From the NCBI RefSeq assembly GCF_040024445.1, contig NZ_CP157276.1, positions 992,001 to 1,056,000 on the forward strand: a stretch of DNA of 64,000 nucleotides, read 5' to 3'. Shown here piece by piece: positions 18,894 to 28,349 of this stretch (the first letter of the stretch is position 1; each line of letters opens with the position of its first letter). Below the pieces are notes generated by a model. The model did no database searches. It saw nothing but the letters and a program-made list of their open reading frames with translations, and was not told the origin of the DNA. A program made the position numbers and the translations under genes. Source of the DNA: Prescottella soli (GTDB taxonomy: Bacteria; Actinomycetota; Actinomycetes; Mycobacteriales; Mycobacteriaceae).

Positions 18894-21632
18894 TCACGCC
18901 CCGACCGAGGGATCGGCCATCTCGAGGGCCTTGGTGGTGAAGACGCGGTAGCCGCGGTGCGGCCGGTAACCGTGAATCTCCCGAGTGTCGAGACTGCGAA
19001 TGAACGACAGGATCTGCCGACTGAACAGCTGTCCCGGGACGAGCACCGGGAATCCCGGCGGATACGGGGTCACGAAGGTCGCGGAGACCACCGGCCGTCC
19101 GGACTCGATGGCCTCCTCGACCTCGTCCGCGGTGAGGTATTCACACCGGGTGTCGTCGTAGGCGAGGAAGAAGGCCCGTCTCAGATCACCGTCGGAAGTC
19201 GTTGCGCCGCCGTCCCTTTCGAGGAAGATCGGGTCGAATCCACTGAAGTCCGGCAGCGGCGCGGTGGGGTTCGTCAGCCTGGTGACCGCCGCCTCGTGGT
19301 ACGCCCGCTCGGTGGTGCTCATGTCGGCCAGCCGTTCGTCGAGTTCGTGCGCGAACTTGACCAGCACCTCGACCAGGTAGGCGACCGAACTGCGGGTGGT
19401 GCCGATGTTGGTCATGAACAGCACCGTGTTGCGGGAGGTCTTGTTGATCTGGACGCCGTAGCGATCCATCAGTTCGGCCCGTTTGAAGGTGTCCCCGTCG
19501 ATACCGGTCGAGCCGATGTAGAGCGTGATTCGCGACGGGTCGAGGACGAATTCGTCGCTCCGCCAGGCCGTGACCATCGCGCGCAGGCCGCCGCGCAGCG
19601 GCTGGTCGATGTGCGAGGGACGGAACTCCTCGGGAATCAGCTCCGCCGTCGACAGGCAGTGCATGTACCGGCTCAGCATTGGATGGTGGTCGACCGCGTC
19701 ACGCAGCCGCATCGCGTTCTCGACCTGCTTCTGCACCAACTCGGCACCCTCGAGGTCCGCCTGCCTCCGCCCGATGTCGAGGGAGGCGAGTATCTGGTAG
19801 TTGGGCGAGGTGGAGGTGTGCGCCATGTAGGCCTCGTGGAACGTCTCCTCGACCTTCTGGTCGAACTCCTGGTCGAAGACGTGGATCATCGAGCCCTGCC
19901 GCAGCGACGTCAGCGTCTTGTGGGTGGATTGGGTGGCGTAGACCCGCACCTTGGCGCGGACCGGGTCGGGCATCAGGCGCCGTTCCAGGAGTGTCTCGTC
20001 GTCTGCGTCGCGCACCTGCTCGGCGTACTCGGCATACTCGGCCCGGTAGTCGGGGTCACGCATGCGCTGCCGCACCGCCTGCGCCGCATGCATCGCAGTG
20101 CGGGTGCGGTAGACGGGGTGGAACCGGGCGAAGGCGAACCACGCCTCGTCCCACAGGAACACCAGATCCGGCTTGATCGCCAGGCATTCCTCGATGACCC
20201 GCTCGACGTCGTAGATGACCCCGTCGAACGTGCAATTGGTCAGCATCAACAGCTTGACCCGGTCGAGCTTTCCCGCCTCGCGGAGCGCGAGCAGTTTGGA
20301 CTTGATCTCCCGCAACGGCACCGCGCCGTACATCGAGTACTGGTTCAGCGGATACGCGTCCAGATACGTGACCTGAGCGCCGGCGAGCATGAGGCCGTAG
20401 TGGTGGGACTGGTGACAGTTGCGATCGACCAGGACGATGTCGCCCGGGGCGATGAGCGCCTGAACGACGATCTTGTTCGCCGTCGAGGTGCCGTTGGTCA
20501 CGAAGTAGGTCTGCCGCGCCCCGAACGCCTTCGCCGCCAGTTGCTGCGACTCACGCAGCGGACCGGTCGGTTCGAGCAGCGAGTCCAGGCCCCCGCACGT
20601 TGCGGAGGTCTCGGCCAGGAACACGTCCAGGCCGTAGAAGTCGAGCATGTCGGAGATCCAGTGCGAGTTGACGATCGACTTGCCCTGCGAGATCGGCAAC
20701 GCGTGGAACACCCCGGTCGGGCGGGAGCTGTATTCGCGCAGCGCACTGAAGAACGGGGTCCGGAACCGTGCCGCGATCCCCTCGAGCAGGCTCAGGTGCA
20801 GATCGAGCGAACCCTCTCCGGCGTGGAAGACCCGGCGGAAGTACTGGCCGAGCTGGCCCGCGAGATCCTCGACCGCGATCTCGGTCATCAGATACAGGTC
20901 GAGCTCCGGCCGGGTGTCGGTCAGCTCCTCTGCCAGGATCCGGGTCCGCTCCTCGGGCGTGTGCCCGGCGAGCTTGTCCGCGACGTCGGTGTAGAGGAAG
21001 TTCGCCAGGGCCGACAGATCTCGCCTTGACTGGTGGGAGAAGCGGCGGCGGATCACGCACGCCTGCAGGTTCACGTTCAGCCGCGCCGCGACGACCGCGT
21101 CGTCACCGCTGCCGACGACGACCAGTTCGTAGATGAACTGGTCGTCCGGTCGACGCCAGGCACGCAGCTCCCGGCGAAGTGCGCGCTCCTGTGCGTCGGT
21201 CATGGTCTCGACCACGAGCACCTCGAAGTAGTGCGGTCGGGACCGGTCGGGACCGGACTCGTCGCGGCGCGACGAGTCCGGGCCCGCCACCTCGATGTCG
21301 CCGTCGAGCGGTGAGACAGGTGTGCCGCTGCGGTAGGACCCGGTGACGAGCGCTCGGTTGATCCGCGTGACGGTGCGGGAGAACTTGTCGTACACGCCGG
21401 CCGTGAACAGCCGCTGTGTCTGCGCGAACACCTGCGGCCCGGGAAAGGCCCAGTACCGCTCGAGCGGACGAAGCTGGCTGAGCAGTTTCTCGACCCGTGC
21501 GAGCAACGGACCGATCGGCGCCCCGCGGGCGGCGTCACCGGCCAGGTGCGCGCTCGCCCCCTCCAGTCGACACCACGAGTCCGCGCGGAACTGCCACATA
21601 CTGTTGTAGGCCCGCGGATTCACCTCAGCCAT
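18894..21632 (-). CDS. Orn/Lys/Arg decarboxylase family PLP enzyme (Rv2531c-like)
   Basis: A 912-residue fold-type I decarboxylase. The N-terminal about 280 residues are a poorly conserved wing/linker region; the PLP domain follows (FVTNGTSTANKIVVQALIAPGD, VDRNCHQSHHYGLMLAGA, LWDEAWFAFARFHP) with the PLP lysine in ATQSTHKTLTSLRQGSMIH. The C-terminal domain has PYPPGFPVLVPGQLFS. It resembles M. tuberculosis Rv2531c along its length. It decarboxylates a basic amino acid; which one cannot be told. The ATG at 21632 has GGAGG 5 nt upstream; the frame extends to 21737 without a comparable site. Confidence 0.88.
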   Translation of the reverse strand: MAEVNPRAYNSMWQFRADSWCRLEGASAHLAGDAARGAPIGPLLARVEKLLSQLRPLERYWAFPGPQVFAQTQRLFTAGVYDKFSRTVTRINRALVTGSYRSGTPVSPLDGDIEVAGPDSSRRDESGPDRSRPHYFEVLVVETMTDAQERALRRELRAWRRPDDQFIYELVVVGSGDDAVVAARLNVNLQACVIRRRFSHQSRRDLSALANFLYTDVADKLAGHTPEERTRILAEELTDTRPELDLYLMTEIAVEDLAGQLGQYFRRVFHAGEGSLDLHLSLLEGIAARFRTPFFSALREYSSRPTGVFHALPISQGKSIVNSHWISDMLDFYGLDVFLAETSATCGGLDSLLEPTGPLRESQQLAAKAFGARQTYFVTNGTSTANKIVVQALIAPGDIVLVDRNCHQSHHYGLMLAGAQVTYLDAYPLNQYSMYGAVPLREIKSKLLALREAGKLDRVKLLMLTNCTFDGVIYDVERVIEECLAIKPDLVFLWDEAWFAFARFHPVYRTRTAMHAAQAVRQRMRDPDYRAEYAEYAEQVRDADDETLLERRLMPDPVRAKVRVYATQSTHKTLTSLRQGSMIHVFDQEFDQKVEETFHEAYMAHTSTSPNYQILASLDIGRRQADLEGAELVQKQVENAMRLRDAVDHHPMLSRYMHCLSTAELIPEEFRPSHIDQPLRGGLRAMVTAWRSDEFVLDPSRITLYIGSTGIDGDTFKRAELMDRYGVQINKTSRNTVLFMTNIGTTRSSVAYLVEVLVKFAHELDERLADMSTTERAYHEAAVTRLTNPTAPLPDFSGFDPIFLERDGGATTSDGDLRRAFFLAYDDTRCEYLTADEVEEAIESGRPVVSATFVTPYPPGFPVLVPGQLFSRQILSFIRSLDTREIHGYRPHRGYRVFTTKALEMADPSVGA

Positions 21633-21789
21633 CACAGCCTCCACGCCACGGTCACGACCGACACACCAGAAGTCGGTCGGCGACGGCGCGGTCGTGCCGA
21701 GCAATTTCAGCCTGCTCCCCCACGTCTGGACAGGCAAGAGGCCGCAGACGTTGCGCGCCCGATATCTCGGTTCGCGCGGATGGACTCGC

Positions 21790-22356
21790 CTACCAGGAGC
21801 CGGTCCGCAGCACGATCTCGGTGGCCAGCTCCGCGGGCGCCTTCAGCGGAACGTCGTCGACGCCGTCGAGCTGGACGATCCGGAACTCGGAGTAGGCGTA
21901 CCGGCCGCTCGCGTCGGCGCACGCGCGGCCGAGCGAGGTGCCGACTACGACGGTGGTCGGCAGCTCCACGGCGGGACACGCGGCGTCGAGCACCGCCCCG
22001 TCTGCACCCGGCACGGCGGGGTGCCCGCGGTCGGCGACGATCAGGCTCGCGAAGCGCCCGAACGTCTTCGCGGCCAGCCGCCACGCGAGTTCCGCGCCCA
22101 CCCCGGCGCCGACGAGGTTCACCCACGGCAGCTTCAGCTCGTCGAGCATCGCGATCACCGACGGCTCGTCGAGCCCGACGATGCTCTCCGGCACCACGGT
22201 CCTCAGATCCGAGTCGTGCAGTCGTGAACACACGGCGTCGAAGACGTCGGCCGGGGCGCCCGCGTCCGGAAGCAGCAACACCGTGTGCCGGCTCTCCGGT
22301 CCTCCGATTCGGACCGTCAAGGTCCCACTACCCACCGCAACGTTCGTCGACTCCAT
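21790..22356 (-). CDS. Small alpha/beta-hydrolase-fold protein lacking the catalytic serine
   Basis: A 188-residue protein with alpha/beta-hydrolase features: HTVLLLPDAGAPADVF as the oxyanion strand, then MLDELKLPWVNLVGAGVGAELAWRLAA at the elbow position. The usual GxSxG is GAGVG, so the nucleophile Ser is replaced by Gly. Either the protein is non-catalytic or the chemistry differs. It lies 41 bp after the serine-hydrolase lipoprotein gene and may be in its operon. The ATG at 22356 was taken because it matches the fold's N-terminus. Confidence 0.75.
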   Translation of the reverse strand: MESTNVAVGSGTLTVRIGGPESRHTVLLLPDAGAPADVFDAVCSRLHDSDLRTVVPESIVGLDEPSVIAMLDELKLPWVNLVGAGVGAELAWRLAAKTFGRFASLIVADRGHPAVPGADGAVLDAACPAVELPTTVVVGTSLGRACADASGRYAYSEFRIVQLDGVDDVPLKAPAELATEIVLRTGSW

Positions 22357-22397
22357 GGCTGAAAACGGTACGCGATCGACGTCACGAAATCGGACAC

Positions 22398-23672
22398 CTA
22401 TCCGGGATAGACCTTGGCGATGATCTCCTTGGCCATGGTGGTCGCCGGGTCCTGACCGGTCGCGGCGGGCGCGAGGTTGGCCCACACCACCAGCGTCACC
22501 TTGTTCACCGGGTCGTGCCCCATGAACGAGTTGAACCCGGGCAGCTCGCCGGTGTGCCCGAACATCGGACCCATTTTCGCTATGCCCCAACCGTACTGAG
22601 CTGCGCCGCTGTCCGGGCCGGTGGGCTGCACGCTGGCGAGCCGCTGGGCCTGCAGGTCGGCGTCGAGCAGCTTTCCGCCGACCAGCGCCTGCACCCACGT
22701 CACGAGATCGTTCGCGGTGGAAATACCGGCGCCGGCCGCCCACGCCCACGACGGGTTGACGTTGGTGACGTCGTTCGGCTGGAGGGTTCCGTTCTTCGCG
22801 GCGGCCTGCATGTCCGGTGACAGCGCCGGGTCGGTCAGCGTCTCCATGTTCGTCCCGTACACGTAGCCCTGCGAGTGGGGTGCCGGGATCGAGCTGTCGG
22901 TGATGTCCGGGAACGACGTCCCCGTCAATCCCAGCGGACCGAAGAGTCGCGACTGGAAGATCTGCTGAAGCGGCTTGCCGTCCAGGCTCTCGGCGATGAG
23001 GCCGAGCAGCACGATGTTGGTGTTGGAGTAGTGGTAGCCCTGCCCCGGCGGGAAGTACGGCGGGTTCGCAAAGGCCAGCGCCAGCAGCTCCTCGGGCTTC
23101 CACTGCTTCTGCGGATCGCTGTCGAGGGTCTCGTTGAGCTGCGGGGTCTCGGTGTAGTTGAACAGGCCGCTGCGCATGTCGAGCAGCTGCTCGATCGTGA
23201 TGTTGTCGCCGTTCGGCACGTCCGGCCGGTACTTCGACACCGGATCGGTCAACGCGATCTTGCCCTCTTGAACGAGCTGCAGGATCACGGTGCCGGTCAT
23301 GGTCTTGGTGTTGGAACCGATGCGGATGTGTTCGACGATGTCGACCGGCGAGTCCAGCCCCCGGGCCCCGGTGCCGTACTCGACGGTGTGGTCGCCGGCG
23401 GGAGTCTTCAGGATCGCCACGGCCCCCGGAATCTGGAGGTCCTTCGCCACGCCGGCCACGATGTCGTTCAGCGCGGTGTCGTCGATCTTCTGCAACGCCA
23501 CGGTCGACGACGCGGCGCCGGCAGTCGCGGACGTGGTTGTCCCGGCGCCGGACTCGTGGGTCTCGTGGGTCTCGTGCGACTCGTTCGACGAGCATCCCGC
23601 AATCGCCAGTGCGACGGCCACCGCTCCGCATGCGACACGAACGCTCGTCCCCGCATCGAATCTGTTGCGCAC
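22398..23672 (-). CDS. Beta-lactamase/penicillin-binding-like serine hydrolase lipoprotein
   Basis: A 424-residue exported protein. It has a signal peptide with lipobox AIAGCSS, a short His-rich stretch (NESHETHETHES) and a Ser/Thr/Ala linker, then a class C beta-lactamase-type domain with SxxK (IGSNTKTM), Tyr-x-Asn (YHYSNTN) and the HxG triad (FGHTGELPG). Relatives are D-alanyl-D-alanine carboxypeptidases and esterases acting outside the membrane. The actual substrate is unknown. It diverges from the YtrA-type operon. Confidence 0.88.
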   Translation of the reverse strand: MRNRFDAGTSVRVACGAVAVALAIAGCSSNESHETHETHESGAGTTTSATAGAASSTVALQKIDDTALNDIVAGVAKDLQIPGAVAILKTPAGDHTVEYGTGARGLDSPVDIVEHIRIGSNTKTMTGTVILQLVQEGKIALTDPVSKYRPDVPNGDNITIEQLLDMRSGLFNYTETPQLNETLDSDPQKQWKPEELLALAFANPPYFPPGQGYHYSNTNIVLLGLIAESLDGKPLQQIFQSRLFGPLGLTGTSFPDITDSSIPAPHSQGYVYGTNMETLTDPALSPDMQAAAKNGTLQPNDVTNVNPSWAWAAGAGISTANDLVTWVQALVGGKLLDADLQAQRLASVQPTGPDSGAAQYGWGIAKMGPMFGHTGELPGFNSFMGHDPVNKVTLVVWANLAPAATGQDPATTMAKEIIAKVYPG

Positions 23673-23788
23673 GTCGACACTTCCTCAACATCGGCGGTCG
23701 AGCTTCTGACGTCGCTCCGCAGCCTAGGCGTGCGGAACGCGCATTGCGGGGCGAACAGGTGAAACCGAACCGGCCGCGCCCTTTCCGG

Positions 23789-23817
23789 TTGACCGCGTCC
23801 GCGCCCGCTTCTATGGT
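23789..23817 (+). promoter_or_regulatory. Promoter of the YtrA-type/ABC operon
   Basis: TTGACC at 23789-23794 and TATGGT at 23812-23817 are separated by exactly 17 nt, a good vegetative sigma-factor promoter. The -10 element overlaps the first arm of the operator at 23815-23838. Confidence 0.75.
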
Positions 23818-23838
23818 TCATTACATGAGTAATGAACC
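23815..23838. promoter_or_regulatory. Operator palindrome, YtrA-type repressor
   Basis: A perfect inverted repeat GGTTCATTAC - ATGA - GTAATGAACC overlaps the -10 box and start region of the promoter upstream of the GntR/YtrA gene. This is the expected place for autorepression. Confidence 0.82.
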
Positions 23839-23865
23839 AATCAGCCTCGCGCTGATCGGACGGCG

Positions 23866-24231
23866 ATGCTGAGCGATGAGGGCAAGCCCCTCTTCCAGCA
23901 GATCGCGGAGCTTGTCGAGAACGCGATCATCGACGGTTCACTGCCGGAGGAGTCGCAAGCGCCCTCGACGAACGAACTGGCGACCTTCCACCGAATCAAC
24001 CCGGCGACCGCGGCGAAGGGGCTCAACCAGCTCGTCGACGACGGAATCCTTTACAAGAGAAGGGGAATCGGCATGTTCGTCACCACGGGCGCGCGGGATG
24101 CGCTCCGGTTCCGCAGGCGCGAGCAGTTCGCGACGCAGTACGTGGCACCCCTCGTCCGCGAGGCCGACAAGCTCGGGATGAGCATCGCCGAACTCAAATC
24201 CATGCTGGACCAATGGGAGGAACGTCCATGA
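23866..24231 (+). CDS. GntR-family regulator, YtrA subfamily
   Basis: A 121-residue regulator with an N-terminal winged helix (PLFQQIAELVENAIIDGSLP, STNELATFHRINPATAAKGLNQL) and only a short C-terminal dimerisation tail, as in YtrA. Such proteins repress the ABC transporter operon they belong to. It is the first gene, followed with 4-bp overlap by the ATPase gene. The operator just upstream suggests autorepression. Confidence 0.92.
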   Translation: MLSDEGKPLFQQIAELVENAIIDGSLPEESQAPSTNELATFHRINPATAAKGLNQLVDDGILYKRRGIGMFVTTGARDALRFRRREQFATQYVAPLVREADKLGMSIAELKSMLDQWEERP

Positions 24232-25148
24232 GCATCACGGACATCGACCGGGACACAATCGTCTCGGTGCGGGCGATCGGGAAGCGGTACGGCGACGTCA
24301 CCGCACTCGATGACGTCTCGTTCGATCTGCAGGCGGGGAAGATCTACGGCCTGCTCGGCCGCAACGGGGCCGGCAAGACCACCCTGATGAAGATTCTGAC
24401 CGGCCAGGAGGCGGCGAGCTCGGGGACGGTGAACGTCTTCGAGGGCTCCCCGTTCGAGAACGCTGACGTCCTGCGGAACCTGTGCTTCGTCAAGGAGAGC
24501 CAGAAGTATCCGGAGGACATGAAGGTCAAGCACGTGCTGACCGCGGCCGAGCTGTTGCTGCCGGGATGGGACCGCGACTTCGCCGGGCGCCTCATGGACG
24601 ACTTCCGGCTGCCGGACCGGCGTCGGGTCAAGAAGCTGTCCCGCGGCATGACGTCGGCGCTCGGCATCGTCATCGGCTTGGCGTCCCGCGCGCCGCTGAC
24701 GCTGTTCGACGAGCCCTACCTCGGCCTCGACGCGGTGGCGCGCCAACTGTTCTACGACCGTCTACTCGCCGACTACGCGGAGCATCCGCGCACGATCGTC
24801 CTCTCGACCCATCTCATCGACGAGGTCAGCAATCTGCTCGAGCACGTCGTCGTGATCGACGGCGGCCGAGCCGTCGTCGACGAGGACGTCGATTCCCTCC
24901 TCGGCCGCCACGCGACGGTCGGCGGGCCGTCGGCGGCGGTGGACGCCTTCGTCGCGCACCGCACCGTCCTGCACCACGAGCAGCTCGGCGGTCACGCCCG
25001 GGCCACGATCCAGGGCCTACTCACCGGCCCCGACCGGGAGGACGCAACGCGCCGGGGACTCGAACTGTCTCCGGTCTCGTTGCAGCAGATCACTATTCGG
25101 AACACCGTCGGCGGCGAGGCCCACCGACCCGAGGGGGCAAAGCCATGA
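24228..25148 (+). CDS. ABC transporter ATP-binding protein (YtrB-like)
   Basis: A 306-residue ATPase with Walker A GRNGAGKTTLMK, a degenerate signature (KLSRGMTSALGI instead of LSGGQ) and Walker B LTLFDEPYLGLD, a combination common in YtrA-linked exporters. The ATG at 24228 overlaps the regulator stop (ATGA) and is preceded by GGGAGGA. With the permease it forms a two-gene exporter; YtrA-linked systems often respond to cell-wall-active compounds, which is inference here. Confidence 0.92.
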   Translation: MSITDIDRDTIVSVRAIGKRYGDVTALDDVSFDLQAGKIYGLLGRNGAGKTTLMKILTGQEAASSGTVNVFEGSPFENADVLRNLCFVKESQKYPEDMKVKHVLTAAELLLPGWDRDFAGRLMDDFRLPDRRRVKKLSRGMTSALGIVIGLASRAPLTLFDEPYLGLDAVARQLFYDRLLADYAEHPRTIVLSTHLIDEVSNLLEHVVVIDGGRAVVDEDVDSLLGRHATVGGPSAAVDAFVAHRTVLHHEQLGGHARATIQGLLTGPDREDATRRGLELSPVSLQQITIRNTVGGEAHRPEGAKP

Positions 25149-25894
25149 CCGCGACGATCTCCACCACCTCCGCCGAACCGGTGCCCGCTTCGCACGCGGG
25201 GTTCCGGCGAATCCTGGCCATCGCCCGCATCCACGTGGTCGCGTGGCCGATCCTGATCGCCTCACCGCTGGTGGTCCTCGCGCTCACCTTCGCGATCAAC
25301 TTCGCGATTTTCGCGCTCATCGACTCCGGCGGCGAAACCCACCCCACCGGTGCAATCCTCTCGCTCTACGGATTCGTCGTGGCGTTCTACGCGCAGGCGA
25401 TGACGCAGACATTCCCCTTTGCGCTGGGCCTGGGCGTGACCCGGCGCCAGTTCTTCGTCGCGACCGTCGCGGTCGCGGTCGCGCAGTCGTTCGGATTCGC
25501 GGTGCTCTTCCAGGTGTTGTCGGCGATCGAGGCCGCTACCGGCGGGTGGGGCGTCTACATGCGCATGTTCGGAATCCTGCGCTACGTCACGGATTCGGCG
25601 CTGCTGGAGTTCGCGACCTTTTTCGCGAGCCTCCTGCTCACCACCGCGATCTCGATCGCGTTCAGCGCCGTCTACCAGCGGTGGAAGACCACGGGATTCC
25701 TGATCGCGGGCATCTCCGTCGTCGGACTCCTCGGCCTCGTTGCCGTCGTCCTGACCTGGGCCGGTTGGTGGCCCACGGTGGGGTCGTGGCTTGTCGACGC
25801 ACCCCGTGGGCTCGTTCTCGTCGCGCTCCCGGTCGGGGTGTCGGTGACCGCGCTTGCCGCCTCGTGGGCGATCGTCAGGCGAGCGACGACGTGA
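25145..25894 (+). CDS. ABC transporter permease
   Basis: A 249-residue membrane protein with six hydrophobic segments (for example [21 protein letters not shown] and [19 protein letters not shown]). It overlaps the ATPase stop by 4 bp. Its 3' end overlaps the end of the convergent cobQ by 20 bp, so no terminator fits between them. Confidence 0.88.
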   Translation: MTATISTTSAEPVPASHAGFRRILAIARIHVVAWPILIASPLVVLALTFAINFAIFALIDSGGETHPTGAILSLYGFVVAFYAQAMTQTFPFALGLGVTRRQFFVATVAVAVAQSFGFAVLFQVLSAIEAATGGWGVYMRMFGILRYVTDSALLEFATFFASLLLTTAISIAFSAVYQRWKTTGFLIAGISVVGLLGLVAVVLTWAGWWPTVGSWLVDAPRGLVLVALPVGVSVTALAASWAIVRRATT

Positions 25895-27407
25895 TGCGGG
25901 GCAGGTCCGCGGGCGCCCCGGCCGCGAGGATGCCGAGCACCGTGTCGGCATCCAGGTGACGCTCGACCAGGTCGGCGAGCAGATCCAGCTGAGCCTCCCG
26001 GACCTGCGCCACGTCGGTGTCGGGGGCGACGACGAAGCCGGTCCGGCCCGCCGTCTCCGCCACCTCGGCGAGAAGGCGACGACGGAACTCGTCGTTCTCG
26101 AGCAGACCGTGCCAGTGGGTGCCGCGGACGCTGCCCCGCACGCTGCCCTCCTTGGCGCCGTCCGCCCCGCACAACCAGGGGGCATCGCCGTTGCGGCGGA
26201 CGCGGCCGTGGTGAATCTCGTAGCCGCGCACCGCGATTCCGTCCGCGTCGCCGTCGACCTGTGCGAGGACCTTGTCCGGCGCGAACTCGATCTCGAGGTC
26301 CAGCAGGCCCAGCCCCGGCACGGCGCCGGCGCCGGACTCGACGCCGTCGTCGATCACCGTCCCGAGCATCTGGTAGCCGCCGCAGATGCCGAGGGTGGCG
26401 CCGCCGTTCGCGGCCCGGCGGGTGAGGGCGTCGGCGATTCCGCTGCGCCGCAACCATTCCAGGTCGGTGACGGTGGACTTGCTGCCCGGCAGCACGACGA
26501 GGTCGGCGTCGGCCAGGCGCGACGGTTCGCTCACCCAGTGCACCGAGACGCCCGGCTCGCACGCGAGGGCCTCGACGTCGGTGGAGTTGGAGATGCGCGG
26601 CAGCCGGATCGCGGCGACCCGCAGCCACTCGTCACCGATCGGGGCGCCGGGTCGGCCGACGGGAGCGTCGCCGACGACGCCGAGCGAGTCCTCGGCGTCG
26701 AGCCACAGACCCTCGGCGAACGGGATCACGCCGAGCGTCGGGCGGCCGGTGAGCTCCCTGAGCTGGTCGAGTCCGGGTTCGAGGAGGCTCACGTCGCCGC
26801 GGAACTTGTTGATCACGAATCCGGCGATGAGCGCCTGGTCCTCGGGCGAGAGGACGGCGACGGTGCCGAACAGGTGCGCGAGGACTCCCCCGCGGTCGAT
26901 GTCGCCGACCACGATCACCGGCAACTGCGCGGCCTGCGCCAGCCCCATGTTGGCCAGGTCGGTGGCCCGCAGATTGATCTCGGCCGGCGAGCCGGCGCCC
27001 TCGCAGATCACCACGTCGAAGTCGTCGCGCAGCGCGGACAGCTCGTCGGCGACGACACCGCGCAGCCATTCCCGGTGGGTGATGTAGTCACGGGCGCCGA
27101 CCGTCGTGACGGCCTTGCCGCGGACCACGAGCTGCGACGTGCGGTCGCCGCCCGGCTTGAGCAGCACCGGGTTGAACCGCACGCTGGGCTCGAGCCCGCA
27201 CGCGCGGGCCTGCAGCGCCTGGGCGCGGCCGATCTCCCCGCCGTCGAGGGTGACGACGGAGTTGTTCGACATGTTCTGCGCCTTGAACGGCGCCACCCGC
27301 ACCCCGCGCCGGGCCAGCATCCGGCACAGCCCCGCGACCAGGACGCTCTTGCCGGCGTCGGACGTGGTGCCGGCGACCAGCAGCGCGCCGCTCAGCGCCG
27401 CGGTCAC
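25875..27407 (-). CDS. cobQ: Cobyric acid synthase
   Basis: A 510-residue enzyme with an N-terminal P-loop domain ([34 protein letters not shown]) and a C-terminal glutamine amidotransferase domain (Cys in [10 protein letters not shown]; His in [10 protein letters not shown]). It amidates positions b, d, e and g of adenosylcobyrinate diamide. The GTG at 27407 overlaps the map stop by 4 bp (GTGA). It is separate from the riboswitch-led cob operon at 4-8.5 kb, and I see no second riboswitch before map. Confidence 0.95.
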   Translation of the reverse strand: MTAALSGALLVAGTTSDAGKSVLVAGLCRMLARRGVRVAPFKAQNMSNNSVVTLDGGEIGRAQALQARACGLEPSVRFNPVLLKPGGDRTSQLVVRGKAVTTVGARDYITHREWLRGVVADELSALRDDFDVVICEGAGSPAEINLRATDLANMGLAQAAQLPVIVVGDIDRGGVLAHLFGTVAVLSPEDQALIAGFVINKFRGDVSLLEPGLDQLRELTGRPTLGVIPFAEGLWLDAEDSLGVVGDAPVGRPGAPIGDEWLRVAAIRLPRISNSTDVEALACEPGVSVHWVSEPSRLADADLVVLPGSKSTVTDLEWLRRSGIADALTRRAANGGATLGICGGYQMLGTVIDDGVESGAGAVPGLGLLDLEIEFAPDKVLAQVDGDADGIAVRGYEIHHGRVRRNGDAPWLCGADGAKEGSVRGSVRGTHWHGLLENDEFRRRLLAEVAETAGRTGFVVAPDTDVAQVREAQLDLLADLVERHLDADTVLGILAAGAPADLPRITSSLA

Positions 27408-28261
27408 GGCAGCGTGAGGATCTCGTTGCCCTCGTCGGTGACGACGATGGTGTGCTCGAACTGGGCGGTCCACTTGCGGTCCTTGGTGACGACCGTCCAG
27501 CCGTCGTCCCAGATGTCGTAGTCGACCGTGCCGAGGTTGATCATCGGTTCGATCGTGAACACCATGCCCGGCTCGATGATCGTGTCGACGTTGGGCTGGT
27601 CGTAGTGCAGGATCACCAGGCCGTTGTGGAAGGTCTCGCCGATGCCGTGACCGGTGAAGTCGCGGACGACGCCGTACCCGAAGCGGTTGGCGTACGACTC
27701 GATGACGCGGCCGATGACGTTGAGCTCGCGGCCCGGCTTGACCGCCTTGATCGCGCGCATCGTCGCCTCGCGGGTGCGCTCGACCAGCAGGCGGTTCTCC
27801 TCGGAGACGTCGCCGGCCAGGAACGTCGCGTTGGTGTCGCCGTGGACGCCGTCGATGTAGGCGGTGACGTCGATGTTGACGATGTCGCCGTCCTGGATCA
27901 CCGTCGAGTCGGGGATGCCGTGGCAGATGACCTCGTTGAGCGACGTGCAGCACGACTTGGGGAACCCGCGGTAGCCCAGCGTCGACGGGTACGCGCCGTG
28001 GTCGCACATGTACTCGTGCGCGATGCGGTCCAGTTCGTCGGTGGTCACCCCGGGGGCGACGGCCTTGCCCGCCTCCTGCAATGCCTGAGCGGCGATCTTG
28101 CTGGCCACCCGCATCTTCTCGATGGTCTCCGGCGTCTGCACCCACGGCTCCTTGCCCTCGCGGGCCGTCGCCTTCCACACGTACTCGGGGCGCTCGATGT
28201 CCTTCGGGACAGCGAGAACGGGTGAGACGGTTCCGGGGACGAGAGCGGTGCGAACAGACAT
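27404..28261 (-). CDS. map: Methionine aminopeptidase, type I
   Basis: A 285-residue MetAP with an N-terminal extension of about 40 residues carrying a Pro-rich stretch, as in mycobacterial MapB. Metal ligands are in [19 protein letters not shown] (two Asp), [11 protein letters not shown] (His), FTIEPMI (Glu) and QFEHTIVV (Glu). It removes N-terminal Met from nascent proteins. Coupling to cobQ by overlap is a feature of this locus. The ATG at 28261 follows the non-coding divergent region to the ADH gene. Confidence 0.95.
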   Translation of the reverse strand: MSVRTALVPGTVSPVLAVPKDIERPEYVWKATAREGKEPWVQTPETIEKMRVASKIAAQALQEAGKAVAPGVTTDELDRIAHEYMCDHGAYPSTLGYRGFPKSCCTSLNEVICHGIPDSTVIQDGDIVNIDVTAYIDGVHGDTNATFLAGDVSEENRLLVERTREATMRAIKAVKPGRELNVIGRVIESYANRFGYGVVRDFTGHGIGETFHNGLVILHYDQPNVDTIIEPGMVFTIEPMINLGTVDYDIWDDGWTVVTKDRKWTAQFEHTIVVTDEGNEILTLP

Positions 28262-28349
28262 GGGTCCAGGGTAGACCGCCGCGCCAGCGTGGCGTGAGCA
28301 CGCCGGGCATAGGGTGGACGCACCGTTTCCCGACCTGAGGAGCACGCCC

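Noticed and set aside
18774-21029. A 751-codon plus-strand open frame opposite the decarboxylase gene
   Set aside because: Mirror frame of a strongly conserved PLP enzyme; composition is artefactual and no start site is supported.
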